Assembly (NCBI GenBank): GCA_031254075.1
Contig: JAIRVD010000305.1
Span: 1-8,112 of the forward strand
Length of the DNA: 8,112 bases
Direction: 5' to 3'
Source: Clostridiales bacterium
Lineage (GTDB): Bacteria; Bacillota; Clostridia; Lachnospirales; WQUN01
The stretch's first letter is position 1; each line of letters opens with the position of its first letter. Below the pieces are notes generated by a model. It searched no databases. It had not been told where the DNA came from and saw nothing but the letters and a program-made list of their open reading frames with translations. Positions 1 to 6,155 of the stretch are shown piece after piece. The position numbers and the translations under genes were made by a program.

Positions 1-573
1 TCTGAAAAGAAATATTATGTTTAAAAAATACGGCAAAATCGCACATACTCCCGCTAATATCATCATCGGACGATGTCTGAAATTTCCTATTACATGGCGC
101 AAAACTATTATGTACGCAAGAACAATAATTGTTGTCGCAAAACCTAGATGCACGAAGAACAACAGTCCATGTGAAAAATTCGGATATGCATAGTTCGTAA
201 AATAAAGCTCGTGCCACGGATTCGTTAACATAGCCAAAATATCCAAAGCCGAAATCGCTATCAACAGCCCCAAAAATAATTTTGAATTAGTCAGTCTCGA
301 TTTCGCTAAGTTCAGAAAAAACCAGCATGTTAAATACGGTAAAATACACACAACTATTATTTTTAGTTTATATACAAATTCATAATGTTCCGGTTTGACT
401 ACTACCGTAAGTAAATTCAAAAACGTCCACACCAACACCACGGAACACAGCCGAAAAAAACTCCGCAATCTCTTATCCCGCGTATCCGCAGACCACAGCA
501 ACAGCAGCAAATACGCCAAAGAAATACAAGCCACTAACGACATCACAATAAATATAACTACATTTGCTTCCAC
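1..573 (-). CDS. Partial 7TM sensor protein, probable histidine kinase N-terminus (cut by left edge)
   Basis: An open frame runs from a GTG at 573 to the window edge without a stop, giving 191 codons. GTG at 573 is chosen because AGGGG (585-581 on the minus strand) lies 7 bases upstream; a second in-frame GTG at 579 is too close to it. The visible product is almost all membrane: hydrophobic segments at about residues 5-27, 39-59, 70-90, 99-117, 136-158 and 170-190, with short charged loops between. The loop NPWHELYF at about 118-125 and the helix spacing fit the seven-helix N-terminal sensor module (His_kinase_N_7TM type) found before PAS, kinase or GGDEF domains. The output domain lies outside the window, so the kinase call is inference. 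The gene is divergent from the AIM24 gene at 691. It would be a membrane sensor; the ligand is unknown. Confidence 0.7.
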   Translation of the reverse strand, partial: MEANVVIFIVMSLVACISLAYLLLLLWSADTRDKRLRSFFRLCSVVLVWTFLNLLTVVVKPEHYEFVYKLKIIVVCILPYLTCWFFLNLAKSRLTNSKLFLGLLIAISALDILAMLTNPWHELYFTNYAYPNFSHGLLFFVHLGFATTIIVLAYIIVLRHVIGNFRHRPMMILAGVCAILPYFLNIIFLFR

Positions 574-592
574 ACCCACACCCCTTTTTCGA

Positions 593-598
593 AGTATA
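593..598 (-). promoter_or_regulatory. Possible -10 element for the 7TM sensor gene
   Basis: On the minus strand TATACT lies at 598-593, just upstream of the GTG start at 573. The region 17 bases further upstream is only a T-run (about 621-616), so there is no good -35. The implied leader would be very short, about 13 bases, barely holding the AGGGG site. This is weak support. Confidence 0.25.
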
Positions 599-627
599 CC
601 ACATTTCACATTTAAAAAAAATAATTG

Positions 628-655
628 TTGTTTTTCCAGGATACTTTCATATAAT
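628..655 (+). promoter_or_regulatory. Sigma-70-like promoter of the AIM24 gene
   Basis: A perfect TATAAT at 650-655 follows TTGTTT at 628-633 with a 16-base spacer; TTGTTG at 625-630 would give 19 bases. Transcription would start near 662, leaving about 29 bases before the ATG at 691. It points away from the divergent sensor gene and is the only good promoter match in this intergenic gap. Confidence 0.55.
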
Positions 656-690
656 GAGCTGTGTTCATAAAATATAAGAGGAGGCAGGAT

Positions 691-1386
691 ATGAAATTCC
701 AATTGTCCGGAAGCACAGCGTTTCAGTTGGCAGAAATTTATTTGAAACAGGGCGAAGTCGTCCAAATCGAAAGCGGCAGCATGATTTATCACAACGGAAA
801 TGTTAAGCTTGAAGGTAAAACAAACAGCAGTTCGGGCGGACTCGGTGGGTTGCTTAAAGCGGCGGCACGTTCGGTTGTCAGCGGCGAAAGCATGTTTATT
901 ACTCACGTAACAGGTCTTACCAACGACGGAATGGTTGCGATTGCGCCCTCCGCACCCGGTGTAATAAAGGAACTCGTTGTAGGCGCAGAGCAATATCGAA
1001 TTAATGACAAATCATTCTTCGCCTGTGACTCGACCGTTACTTATGAAATTAAAAAGCAATCATTGGGAAAAGCGATATTCGGCGGAGCAGGCGGGCTCTT
1101 CGTCATGGAAACAACAGGCAGCGGAACCATGCTTGTCAACAGCTACGGCGACATCATCGAAATCGACCTTGACGGCTCAAAGCCCTTTGTAGTCGATAAC
1201 TACCACGTAGTTGCATGGACATCCACCCTCAATTACGAAATCAAAGTCGCCTCCGGAACCTTCGGCTTTACAAGCGGCGAAGGACTCGTAAACGAATTCA
1301 ACGGCAGAGGCAAAATACTTATTCAAACAAGAAACATGGAAAGTCTGGCAAAAATGCTCAAACCCTTTTTACCGAGCGGCAGTTAA
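691..1386 (+). CDS. AIM24 / TIGR00266 family protein
   Basis: A 231-residue protein of the AIM24 (TIGR00266, formerly DUF124) family, named after a yeast mitochondrial protein; the bacterial members have no settled biochemical role. The start is ATG 691, because AGGAGG at 679-684 sits 6 bases upstream. An upstream in-frame GTG at 661 has no such site and would add ten unconserved residues. Visible family features are GEVVQIESGSMIY (21-33), a glycine-rich stretch followed by SGESMF (64-69), and repeated short beta-strand segments rich in Gly and Val, as expected for the family's beta-roll fold. There is no signal peptide or membrane helix, so it is probably cytoplasmic. It stands alone with its own promoter and terminator, convergent with rplA. 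Function cannot be deduced from the neighbours. Confidence 0.88.
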   Translation: MKFQLSGSTAFQLAEIYLKQGEVVQIESGSMIYHNGNVKLEGKTNSSSGGLGGLLKAAARSVVSGESMFITHVTGLTNDGMVAIAPSAPGVIKELVVGAEQYRINDKSFFACDSTVTYEIKKQSLGKAIFGGAGGLFVMETTGSGTMLVNSYGDIIEIDLDGSKPFVVDNYHVVAWTSTLNYEIKVASGTFGFTSGEGLVNEFNGRGKILIQTRNMESLAKMLKPFLPSGS

Positions 1387-1400
1387 TTCACTATGTGTAA

Positions 1401-1428
1401 AAAAAAATCGCCATTCGGCGATTTTTTT
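1401..1428 (+). terminator. Bidirectional intrinsic terminator between AIM24 gene and rplA
   Basis: The hairpin arms are AAAAAAATCGCC (1401-1412) and GGCGATTTTTTT (1417-1428), with loop ATTC. The A-run on one side and the T-run on the other give a U-tract to transcripts from either strand. It can therefore end both the AIM24 gene (stop at 1386) and the ribosomal operon, whose last codon is at 1438 on the minus strand. Confidence 0.85.
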
Positions 1429-1437
1429 GATGGTTTT

Positions 1438-2133
1438 TTATTCATTAACCCGTAAAGGATTTACCTTGACGCCGGGACCCATTGTGCTTGCGAGGGTGAT
1501 GCTACGCAAATAGGTGCCTTTTGCGGCGGCGGGTTTTGCTTTGATTACGGCTGTAATGAGTGTTTGGAAATTTGCGGCGAGTTTTTCGGTGCCGAACGAG
1601 ACTTTTCCGATTGGTACGTGAATGATGTTTGTTTTATCGAGTCGGTATTCGATTTTACCTGCTTTGATGTCATTGATTGCTTTTGTAACGTCGGCGGTAA
1701 CAGTGCCGGCTTTCGGGTTCGGCATAAGCCCCTTGGGTCCGAGAACGCGACCGATTTTACCGACGGTACCCATCATGTCGGGAGTTGCGACTACTACGTC
1801 GAATTCGAACCAGTTTTCACTTTGAATCTTTGTAACGAGTTCTTCCGCGCCTACGAAGTCCGCGCCTGCGGCTTCCGCTTCGGTTGCCTTTTCGCCTTTT
1901 GCGAAAACGAGAACGCGAACCTTGCGCCCCGTTCCGTGCGGAAGAACAACCGCGCCGCGAACCTGCTGGTCTGCGTGGCGCGAGTCTACGCCGAGACGGA
2001 TGTGTGCTTCAACCATCGAATCGAATTTCGTAACGCTCGTTTTTTGAACCAAATCAATTGCGTCGTTTACTTCGTATAATTTTCCCGCATCAACCAGCTT
2101 TGCGGCATCTGCATATTTTTTTCCGCGTTTCAT
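1438..2133 (-). CDS. rplA: 50S ribosomal protein L1
   Basis: Ribosomal protein L1 binds helices 76-78 of 23S rRNA and forms the L1 stalk that helps release deacylated tRNA from the E site. In many bacteria it also represses translation of its own operon. The product is 231 residues, normal for the family. The signature [15 protein letters not shown] lies at 131-145 and the N-terminal KRGKKYADA is typical. The start is supported by AGGGAGG about 8 bases upstream. It is the last gene of the rpmG-secE-nusG-rplK-rplA operon, 14 bases after rplK, and ends against a bidirectional terminator. The usual next genes rplJ-rplL are absent here. A candidate L1 operator lies before rplK at 2591-2620. Confidence 0.98.
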   Translation of the reverse strand: MKRGKKYADAAKLVDAGKLYEVNDAIDLVQKTSVTKFDSMVEAHIRLGVDSRHADQQVRGAVVLPHGTGRKVRVLVFAKGEKATEAEAAGADFVGAEELVTKIQSENWFEFDVVVATPDMMGTVGKIGRVLGPKGLMPNPKAGTVTADVTKAINDIKAGKIEYRLDKTNIIHVPIGKVSFGTEKLAANFQTLITAVIKAKPAAAKGTYLRSITLASTMGPGVKVNPLRVNE

Positions 2134-2147
2134 AATCTCAGCCTCCC

Positions 2148-2576
2148 TTAACCTTCTACGACGACGCCCATGCTTCGGGCGGTGCCGGCTACCATGCTCA
2201 TTGCTGTTTCAATATTTGCGGCGTTAAGGTCGGTCATTTTGAGTTCCGCGATTTTCTGAATTTCCGCTTTTGAAATAGTTGCGACTTTTTCTTTCGGACC
2301 GGGTGTGCCGGATGCTTTTTCAATTTTGCAAGCCTTCTTAATTAATACCGCAGCCGGAGGCGTTTTTGTAATAAACGAAAACGATTTGTCGGCGTAAACG
2401 GTCACGACTACGGGAATAATCATACCTGCGTCGTTCTTTGTGCGCTCGTTGAATTCCTTACAAAAACCCATCATGTTTAATCCGTGTTGTCCGAGCGCGG
2501 GACCGACGGGCGGTGCGGGGGTTGCTTTTCCGGCTTCAATTTGCAATTTTACATAAGCCGTTACTTTCTTTGCCAT
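2148..2576 (-). CDS. rplK: 50S ribosomal protein L11
   Basis: Ribosomal protein L11 binds the GTPase-associated region of 23S rRNA at the base of the L7/L12 stalk and is the site of thiopeptide antibiotic action. The product is 142 residues, full length. Visible hallmarks are the proline-rich [13 protein letters not shown] (22-34) of the N-terminal domain, the hinge near TKTPPAA (70-76), and the C-terminal RNA-binding signature GTARSMG (131-137). The start ATG 2576 has an excellent AAGGAGG (2590-2584) 7 bases upstream, directly adjoining a hairpin that resembles the L1 binding site. It is preceded by a 124-base gap from nusG, the longest in the operon, and followed 14 bases later by rplA. Confidence 0.98.
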   Translation of the reverse strand: MAKKVTAYVKLQIEAGKATPAPPVGPALGQHGLNMMGFCKEFNERTKNDAGMIIPVVVTVYADKSFSFITKTPPAAVLIKKACKIEKASGTPGPKEKVATISKAEIQKIAELKMTDLNAANIETAMSMVAGTARSMGVVVEG

Positions 2577-2590
2577 TTAATTTCCTCCTT

Positions 2591-2620
2591 GTGGTGTTGG
2601 CGGGGCTTTACCCCTCCCAC
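2591..2620 (-). promoter_or_regulatory. Candidate L1 autoregulatory leader hairpin before rplK
   Basis: Read on the minus strand, GTGG (2620-2617) pairs with CCAC (2594-2591) and GGGG (2614-2611) pairs with CCCC (2605-2602). A GA bulge lies on the 5' side and GCCAACA on the 3' side; the loop is TAAAG. This two-helix, asymmetric-loop layout, with GUGGGAGG on the left strand and A-CCAC on the right, imitates the L1 site of 23S rRNA helix 76-77 as I remember it. The AAGGAGG of rplK begins at the very next base (2590), so bound L1 would cover it. The function is inference from this mimicry and position. Confidence 0.65.
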
Positions 2621-2671
2621 AGATTAATGAGCAAAAAGTCGCGATGCTTCAATGCGCTTTTTTGCGAATGG

Positions 2672-2691
2672 TTTTTGCCGCAAGGCAAAAA
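2672..2691. repeat. 8-bp inverted repeat just after nusG
   Basis: TTTTTGCC (2672-2679) and GGCAAAAA (2684-2691) are perfectly complementary around a GCAA loop. It lies 9 bases beyond the nusG stop, inside the nusG-rplK gap. The T-run is on the 5' side of the stem for both strands, so it lacks the 3' U-tract of an intrinsic terminator. An mRNA processing or stability element is possible. Confidence 0.4.
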
Positions 2692-2700
2692 ATCATCGTC

Positions 2701-3216
2701 TTACATTCTTTGAAGTACATGATAATCAACTTCCACCTGAGTTTCACGTCCGAATACGTTGAGCGAAATCGTAACGGTTTTTTTCTGGTGGTTGATATCC
2801 TTAACATTGCCCACAGAACCTTCAAACGGTCCCGTGATGATGCGCACAATCTCGCCGAGGTCGAGGTCTAATTCGAAATCGGGAATTTCGATTCCCATTG
2901 AAATAATTTCCTCGTCGGTGAGCGGCACGGGTTTTGACGCGGGACCGACAAAACTCGTAACCCCGCGAGTATTACGCACGACGTACCAAGTTTCGTCGTT
3001 CATAACCATTTTAAGCAGAACATAACCGGGATAAATTTTTCGTTGCACCGATTTTTTTACATTATTTTTTATTTCAATAGTATCCTGCACCGGAACAACT
3101 ATTTTTTCAAAATATTCTTGCATTCCGCGGTTTTCGATTATTTTTTCGATGTTCGCCTTTACCTTGGACTCATAGCCCGAATACGTGTGAACTACGTACC
3201 ATTTTGTTTCATCCAT
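2701..3216 (-). CDS. nusG: Transcription termination/antitermination factor NusG
   Basis: NusG binds RNA polymerase and suppresses or promotes pausing; in other bacteria it also links transcription to Rho and to the leading ribosome. The product is 171 residues, close to the usual length. The NGN domain begins at KWYVVHTYSGYE (5-16) and includes YPGYVLLKM (62-70) and RNTRGVTSFVG (81-91). The C-terminal KOW motif covers about 121-147 (EIVRIITGPFEGSVG). The start at ATG 3216 is chosen because AAGGGAG is 5 bases upstream and MDETKWYVV is the conserved beginning; an in-frame ATG at 3273 would add 19 unconserved residues overlapping secE. Its ribosome binding site overlaps the secE stop codon, so the two are probably translationally linked. 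Confidence 0.97.
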   Translation of the reverse strand: MDETKWYVVHTYSGYESKVKANIEKIIENRGMQEYFEKIVVPVQDTIEIKNNVKKSVQRKIYPGYVLLKMVMNDETWYVVRNTRGVTSFVGPASKPVPLTDEEIISMGIEIPDFELDLDLGEIVRIITGPFEGSVGNVKDINHQKKTVTISLNVFGRETQVEVDYHVLQRM

Positions 3217-3226
3217 AGCGGCTCCC

Positions 3227-3475
3227 TTATGATATAAAGTTGACGAATCCACGGAAAACATGACCCATAACATAGTCGTTAAGCGCGATATACGCTCCGA
3301 ACATCAACGAAACGGCGATTACCGTAACCGTGTGTTTAAACAGCGTCTCCTTAGAAGGCCACACTATTTTGCGAAACTCTGCGCGATAGGTTTGAAAAGT
3401 TCCCTTTACTACGCCGGGACCTTCCGCGCTCTCTTTTTTCTTCTTGCTGAGTTTTACTTTCTTCTCATTATCCAT
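3227..3475 (-). CDS. secE: Preprotein translocase subunit SecE
   Basis: SecE is the essential clamp subunit of the SecYEG protein-conducting channel in the inner membrane. The 82-residue product is the short single-helix form of most bacteria, not the three-helix enterobacterial one. It has a lysine-rich cytoplasmic N-terminus (5-14), the amphipathic family motif EFRKIVWPSKETL at 33-45, and one membrane helix at about 49-70. The start ATG 3475 is 9 bases after rpmG, and its AGAGGT ribosome binding site (3486-3481) overlaps the rpmG stop codon. The order rpmG-secE-nusG is the standard bacterial one. Confidence 0.96.
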   Translation of the reverse strand: MDNEKKVKLSKKKKESAEGPGVVKGTFQTYRAEFRKIVWPSKETLFKHTVTVIAVSLMFGAYIALNDYVMGHVFRGFVNFIS

Positions 3476-3484
3476 GATATACCT

Positions 3485-3634
3485 CTATTTCGTTTCTCTG
3501 TGCGCAGTGTGCTTGTTGCAGAATTTGCAATACTTCTTCGTTTCCATACGGTCAGGATGATTCTTCTTCTCTTTCATCGTGTTGTAATTGCGTTGCTTGC
3601 AGTCGTTACACGCCAACGTTATTCTTGTACGCAT
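3485..3634 (-). CDS. rpmG: 50S ribosomal protein L33, zinc-binding type
   Basis: A 49-residue ribosomal protein of the large subunit near the E site. Two Cys pairs, CNDC (9-12) and CKFC (36-39), make it the zinc-ribbon (C+) form rather than the cysteine-free form made under zinc shortage. The start ATG 3634 follows GAGGGA with a short spacer and matches the conserved beginning [10 protein letters not shown] longer reading from 3715 would include sequence at and upstream of the likely transcription start and is rejected. It is the first gene of the operon. No tRNA-Trp gene lies between it and secE, unlike in some relatives. Confidence 0.95.
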   Translation of the reverse strand: MRTRITLACNDCKQRNYNTMKEKKNHPDRMETKKYCKFCNKHTAHRETK

Positions 3635-3680
3635 TTGTTTCCCTCGCTCCCATTCTGAAATTAATTTTACACACCAAAAA

Positions 3681-3699
3681 AACACCGCCGCCCGATGTT
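3681..3699 (-). other. Hairpin with U-run at the 5' end of the rpmG leader
   Basis: On the minus strand AACATCG (3699-3693) pairs with CGGTGTT (3687-3681), including one G-T pair, around loop GGCGG. A run of seven T's follows, counting the last two of the stem. It resembles an intrinsic terminator, but it begins almost exactly where transcription should start. It would therefore form before RNA polymerase is in normal elongation; a 5' stabilising stem or chance is more likely. Confidence 0.3.
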
Positions 3700-3705
3700 C
3701 ATGTG

Positions 3706-3735
3706 ATACTAGCATAGATTACAAGTTTATGTCAA
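3706..3735 (-). promoter_or_regulatory. Sigma-70 promoter of the rpmG-secE-nusG-rplK-rplA operon
   Basis: On the minus strand a perfect TTGACA (3735-3730) is followed after 18 bases by TAGTAT (3711-3706). TGC directly before the -10 makes it an extended -10 promoter. Transcription should start near 3699, about 65 bases upstream of the rpmG ATG. It is the only strong promoter seen for the operon. Confidence 0.8.
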
Positions 3736-3796
3736 ATATTTTTGCTTTTGAATGCGATACCGTTATTTACCCATGCTACTTGACAGGGTAAACGCA

Positions 3797-3880
3797 ATGA
3801 ATGACGAAGATTTCTACGCGCAGCGAATCAACGGTTATTTTCTTTGGGGCGGAACACCTGTTGATTCAAACGACGGTTGA
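3797..3880 (+). CDS. Possible 27-residue small ORF or remnant
   Basis: ATG 3797 is preceded by AGGG 8 bases upstream and opens 27 codons starting MNDEDFYAQRINGYF and ending ...DSNDG before TGA 3878-3880. The composition looks coding rather than random, with alternating charged and aromatic residues and no low complexity. I do not recognise a family. It could be the surviving 5' end of a lost gene or a genuine small protein. A weak inverted repeat, ATTCAA (3864-3869) / TTGAAT (3877-3882), followed by T's overlaps its stop. No good promoter was found. Confidence 0.3.
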   Translation: MNDEDFYAQRINGYFLWGGTPVDSNDG

Positions 3881-3884
3881 ATTT

Positions 3885-3898
3885 TTTGAAATTTCAAA
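3885..3898. promoter_or_regulatory. Perfect 14-bp palindrome, candidate operator of the XRE-methyltransferase gene
   Basis: TTTGAAATTTCAAA reads the same on both strands. It ends 10 bases before the candidate -35 element of the next gene, which encodes an XRE-family DNA-binding domain; such proteins usually bind palindromes near their own promoter. Further TTGAA/TTCAA half-sites lie at 3865-3869 and 3877-3881. Operator function is inference. Confidence 0.4.
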
Positions 3899-3908
3899 TA
3901 TGAAGTTA

Positions 3909-3938
3909 TTGTTTTTAAATCACGGAAGAGCGCATAAT
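3909..3938 (+). promoter_or_regulatory. Probable promoter of the methyltransferase pair
   Basis: TTGTTT at 3909-3914 and CATAAT at 3933-3938 are separated by 18 bases. Transcription would start near 3945, almost at the ribosome binding site, so the leader would be about 10 bases. That is short but compatible with the GAGGTGA before the ATG at 3955. Moderate match only. Confidence 0.4.
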
Positions 3939-3954
3939 AGCCCGAGGTGATTTT

Positions 3955-4773
3955 ATGCGGGAAATTCTTGCGGGGACCATCGCGCGGTTTCGGAAGGATT
4001 TGGGTTTGACGCAGGAGATGCTTGCGGAGCGGCTTGGAATTACATTTCAAGCCGTGAGCAAATGGGAAACTAATCAGACCGTGCCGGATACGGTGCTGCT
4101 TCCTAAGCTTGCGCAAGCACTCGGCGTCAGCGTGGATAAGCTTTTGGGATATTCGGCGTTCGGCGGCGATGTATCGTTTTATGAAAGCGATTACAAGAAG
4201 GACGAATATTTTTGGGGCGTTCAGCCGTCGGTGATGTGCCTGAAAATTTTAGAAACGATGCCGCCGACTCGTCCGATGAAAATTTTGGACATCGGCTGCG
4301 GCGAGGGAAAGGACGCGGTGTTTTTAGCTCGCTGCGGATATGATGTTTCCGCGTTTGACATTTCGGAGGCGGGACTTGAAAAAACAAAACGCCTGGCGGA
4401 TAAGGCGCGCGTAAATGTGCGGACATTTCGCGCAAATCTGTGCGATTATCGACTTGACGAAAATTACGATATTCTTTTTTCCAGCGGAACGCTTCATTAT
4501 ATAAAGCCGGAACTGCGCGACGAGATTATGGCAAATTACAAATTACACGCAACGGGAATGGTCGCGTTTCATGTTTTTGTGAAAAAGCCGTTCATCGGTT
4601 TGCCGCCCGACGATAATATTAAAAATTATCATCCGTGGAAATCGGGAGAACTTTTTACGTTTTTTCACGATTGGGTCATTGATTCCTGCACGGAACACAT
4701 TTTCGACTGCAATTCATCGGGTGTGCCGCACCGTCATGCCGCTAACCGTTTGTTTGCGAGAAAGGAAGTGTAG
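3955..4773 (+). CDS. XRE-family HTH / TehB-like SAM-dependent methyltransferase fusion
   Basis: A 272-residue two-domain protein. Residues 1-65 are a Cro/CI-type DNA-binding domain, with the helix-turn-helix at about 19-38 (TQEMLAERLGITFQAVSKWE). A linker containing YFWGVQPSVMC (85-95) leads to a class I methyltransferase domain from about 105. It has the SAM-binding motif LDIGCGEGKD (111-120) and the following AFDISEAG, and ends in HRHAANRLFARK. The arrangement suggests a regulator whose DNA binding and methyl transfer are coupled, or a methyltransferase that represses its own gene; the substrate is unknown. TehB relatives act on tellurite or small molecules, but resistance should not be assumed. 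GAGGTGA ends 4 bases before the ATG. The next gene starts 2 bases after its stop and encodes a paralogous methyltransferase. Confidence 0.88.
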   Translation: MREILAGTIARFRKDLGLTQEMLAERLGITFQAVSKWETNQTVPDTVLLPKLAQALGVSVDKLLGYSAFGGDVSFYESDYKKDEYFWGVQPSVMCLKILETMPPTRPMKILDIGCGEGKDAVFLARCGYDVSAFDISEAGLEKTKRLADKARVNVRTFRANLCDYRLDENYDILFSSGTLHYIKPELRDEIMANYKLHATGMVAFHVFVKKPFIGLPPDDNIKNYHPWKSGELFTFFHDWVIDSCTEHIFDCNSSGVPHRHAANRLFARKEV

Positions 4774-4775
4774 CC

Positions 4776-6155
4776 GTGGAAAAACCTTTTTGGGAAAAAA
4801 CTTATTCCGACGACGATGTTTCAACTTTTTCGAAAAACCCGACTGCCGATATCGCAGAATATTGGAATTTATTTCCGCACGGCGGAACTGTGCTTGACGT
4901 TGGTTGCGGCGAAGGACGCAACGCGATTTTTCTGGCGGAAAAAGGATTTGACGTTGACGCGTTTGATATTTCCGAGGCGGGTATTGCGAAGGCAAAAAAA
5001 ATTGCCGCGTCGCGAGGATTAAAAATAAACTTTTTTTGCAAAGACATCGGCGAATTTATTTTTGAAAAGACTTATGATGTAATTCTTTCGCACGGCGTTT
5101 TGCATTTATGCGAAAAGGAAATCCGAGACCGATTTATCCAAAACGCGAAATTACATACCAAAATCGGCGGATACAACGCGTCAGCGGTTTTCACAAATCG
5201 GCTGCCTGCCACGCCTGACAATGCTCCGTTCACAAAATCGCTTTTCGATGTAGGCGAATTGCCCTTGATTTATTCCGATTGGGAAATCGCTCACCATTCG
5301 GAAGGAATCTTTGAAGATACTCACCCCGGCGGAATTCATCACGAACACGCCTTCGAACGCGTTATCGCGCGAAAGAAAGCCACCATAAAAATGATTGCCT
5401 GCGATTTGGACGGAACACTGCTTAAATCCGATAAAAACATTTCGGATAAAACTAAAAATGTTTTCAAACAGTGCCGTCAAGCCGGAATAAAAATCGTCTG
5501 CGCCACGGGACGCGGCGGTTCTGCGGAACGCGTCGCACCGTCCGAAATGTTTGACGGCAAAATCACAATGAACGGCGCGACCGCGAAAATCGGCGACGAA
5601 ATTGTTTACAGTAAATTAATCCCGCACGAAACCGCACGCCCGATTCTCCTCGCCTGCCACGCGCGCGGAATAAAAATCGTATCCGAAACAAGCGGAATGC
5701 ATTATCCGAACTTCGATTTAACCGAACTATGGAAAGGCTTTCCGTATTTTGAAATCGTGGATTTCGCAAATTACGAGATTGACGCGGAAAAAATTTATGT
5801 ACCCGATGCTTCGCCCGAAGAAGAAGAATTTATCGCAAAGCTTCTTCCCGATGATTTGTATACCGTCATAACCGCCGATGTTTCCCACGGCAGAGAAGGA
5901 ACCCTTTTGCAAATCATGCATAAAGACGCAACGAAATCCAAAGCCGTCGCCGAACTCGCACGGCTTTGGAATATTCATCCGTCCGAAATCGCCGCGTTCG
6001 GCGACGACCTCAACGACATTGACATGCTTACATACGCCGGATTCGGCGTTGCAATGCAAAACGCCCTAGATGAAGTAAAAGCCGCAAGCGATTTCATCTG
6101 CAAAAGCAACGACGAAGATGGTATCGCGGATTGGGTGTGTGTGGCAACGAAATAA
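4776..6155 (+). CDS. Methyltransferase / Cof-type HAD phosphatase fusion
   Basis: A 459-residue fusion starting at GTG 4776, two bases after the previous stop, with AAAGGAAG upstream inside that gene, so the two are co-translated. Residues 1-200 are a class I SAM methyltransferase with motif LDVGCGEGRN (40-49), the shared AFDISEAG, and the ending HHEHAFERVIARK. It is clearly a paralogue of the preceding gene's enzyme domain. Residues 206-459 are a complete HAD hydrolase of the Cof (IIB) type: nucleophile motif DLDGT (210-214), motif II CATGR (T244), motif III lysine near K389, and metal motif GDDLND (409-414), with a cap domain between motifs II and III. Cof enzymes dephosphorylate sugar phosphates and cofactors; the substrate here is unknown. 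The junction is only about four residues, and the HAD part begins with an internal ATG at 5391 that has no good ribosome binding site. Confidence 0.88.
   Translation: MEKPFWEKTYSDDDVSTFSKNPTADIAEYWNLFPHGGTVLDVGCGEGRNAIFLAEKGFDVDAFDISEAGIAKAKKIAASRGLKINFFCKDIGEFIFEKTYDVILSHGVLHLCEKEIRDRFIQNAKLHTKIGGYNASAVFTNRLPATPDNAPFTKSLFDVGELPLIYSDWEIAHHSEGIFEDTHPGGIHHEHAFERVIARKKATIKMIACDLDGTLLKSDKNISDKTKNVFKQCRQAGIKIVCATGRGGSAERVAPSEMFDGKITMNGATAKIGDEIVYSKLIPHETARPILLACHARGIKIVSETSGMHYPNFDLTELWKGFPYFEIVDFANYEIDAEKIYVPDASPEEEEFIAKLLPDDLYTVITADVSHGREGTLLQIMHKDATKSKAVAELARLWNIHPSEIAAFGDDLNDIDMLTYAGFGVAMQNALDEVKAASDFICKSNDEDGIADWVCVATK

Noticed and set aside
661..690. GTG 661 as start of the AIM24 gene
   Set aside because: The AGGAGG site at 679-684 is placed for ATG 691, and the extra ten residues are not typical of the family.
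1564..2079. Long open frame on the plus strand across rplA
   Set aside because: It is antisense to a certain ribosomal protein gene, has a biased composition (many Cys, Phe and Asn), and has no ribosome binding site.
3476..3484. Expected tRNA-Trp gene between rpmG and secE
   Set aside because: Only 9 bases separate the two genes, so no tRNA is present.
3635..3715. Longer L33 reading from ATG 3715
   Set aside because: It would begin upstream of the predicted transcription start at about 3699, within the promoter, and add residues absent from the L33 family.
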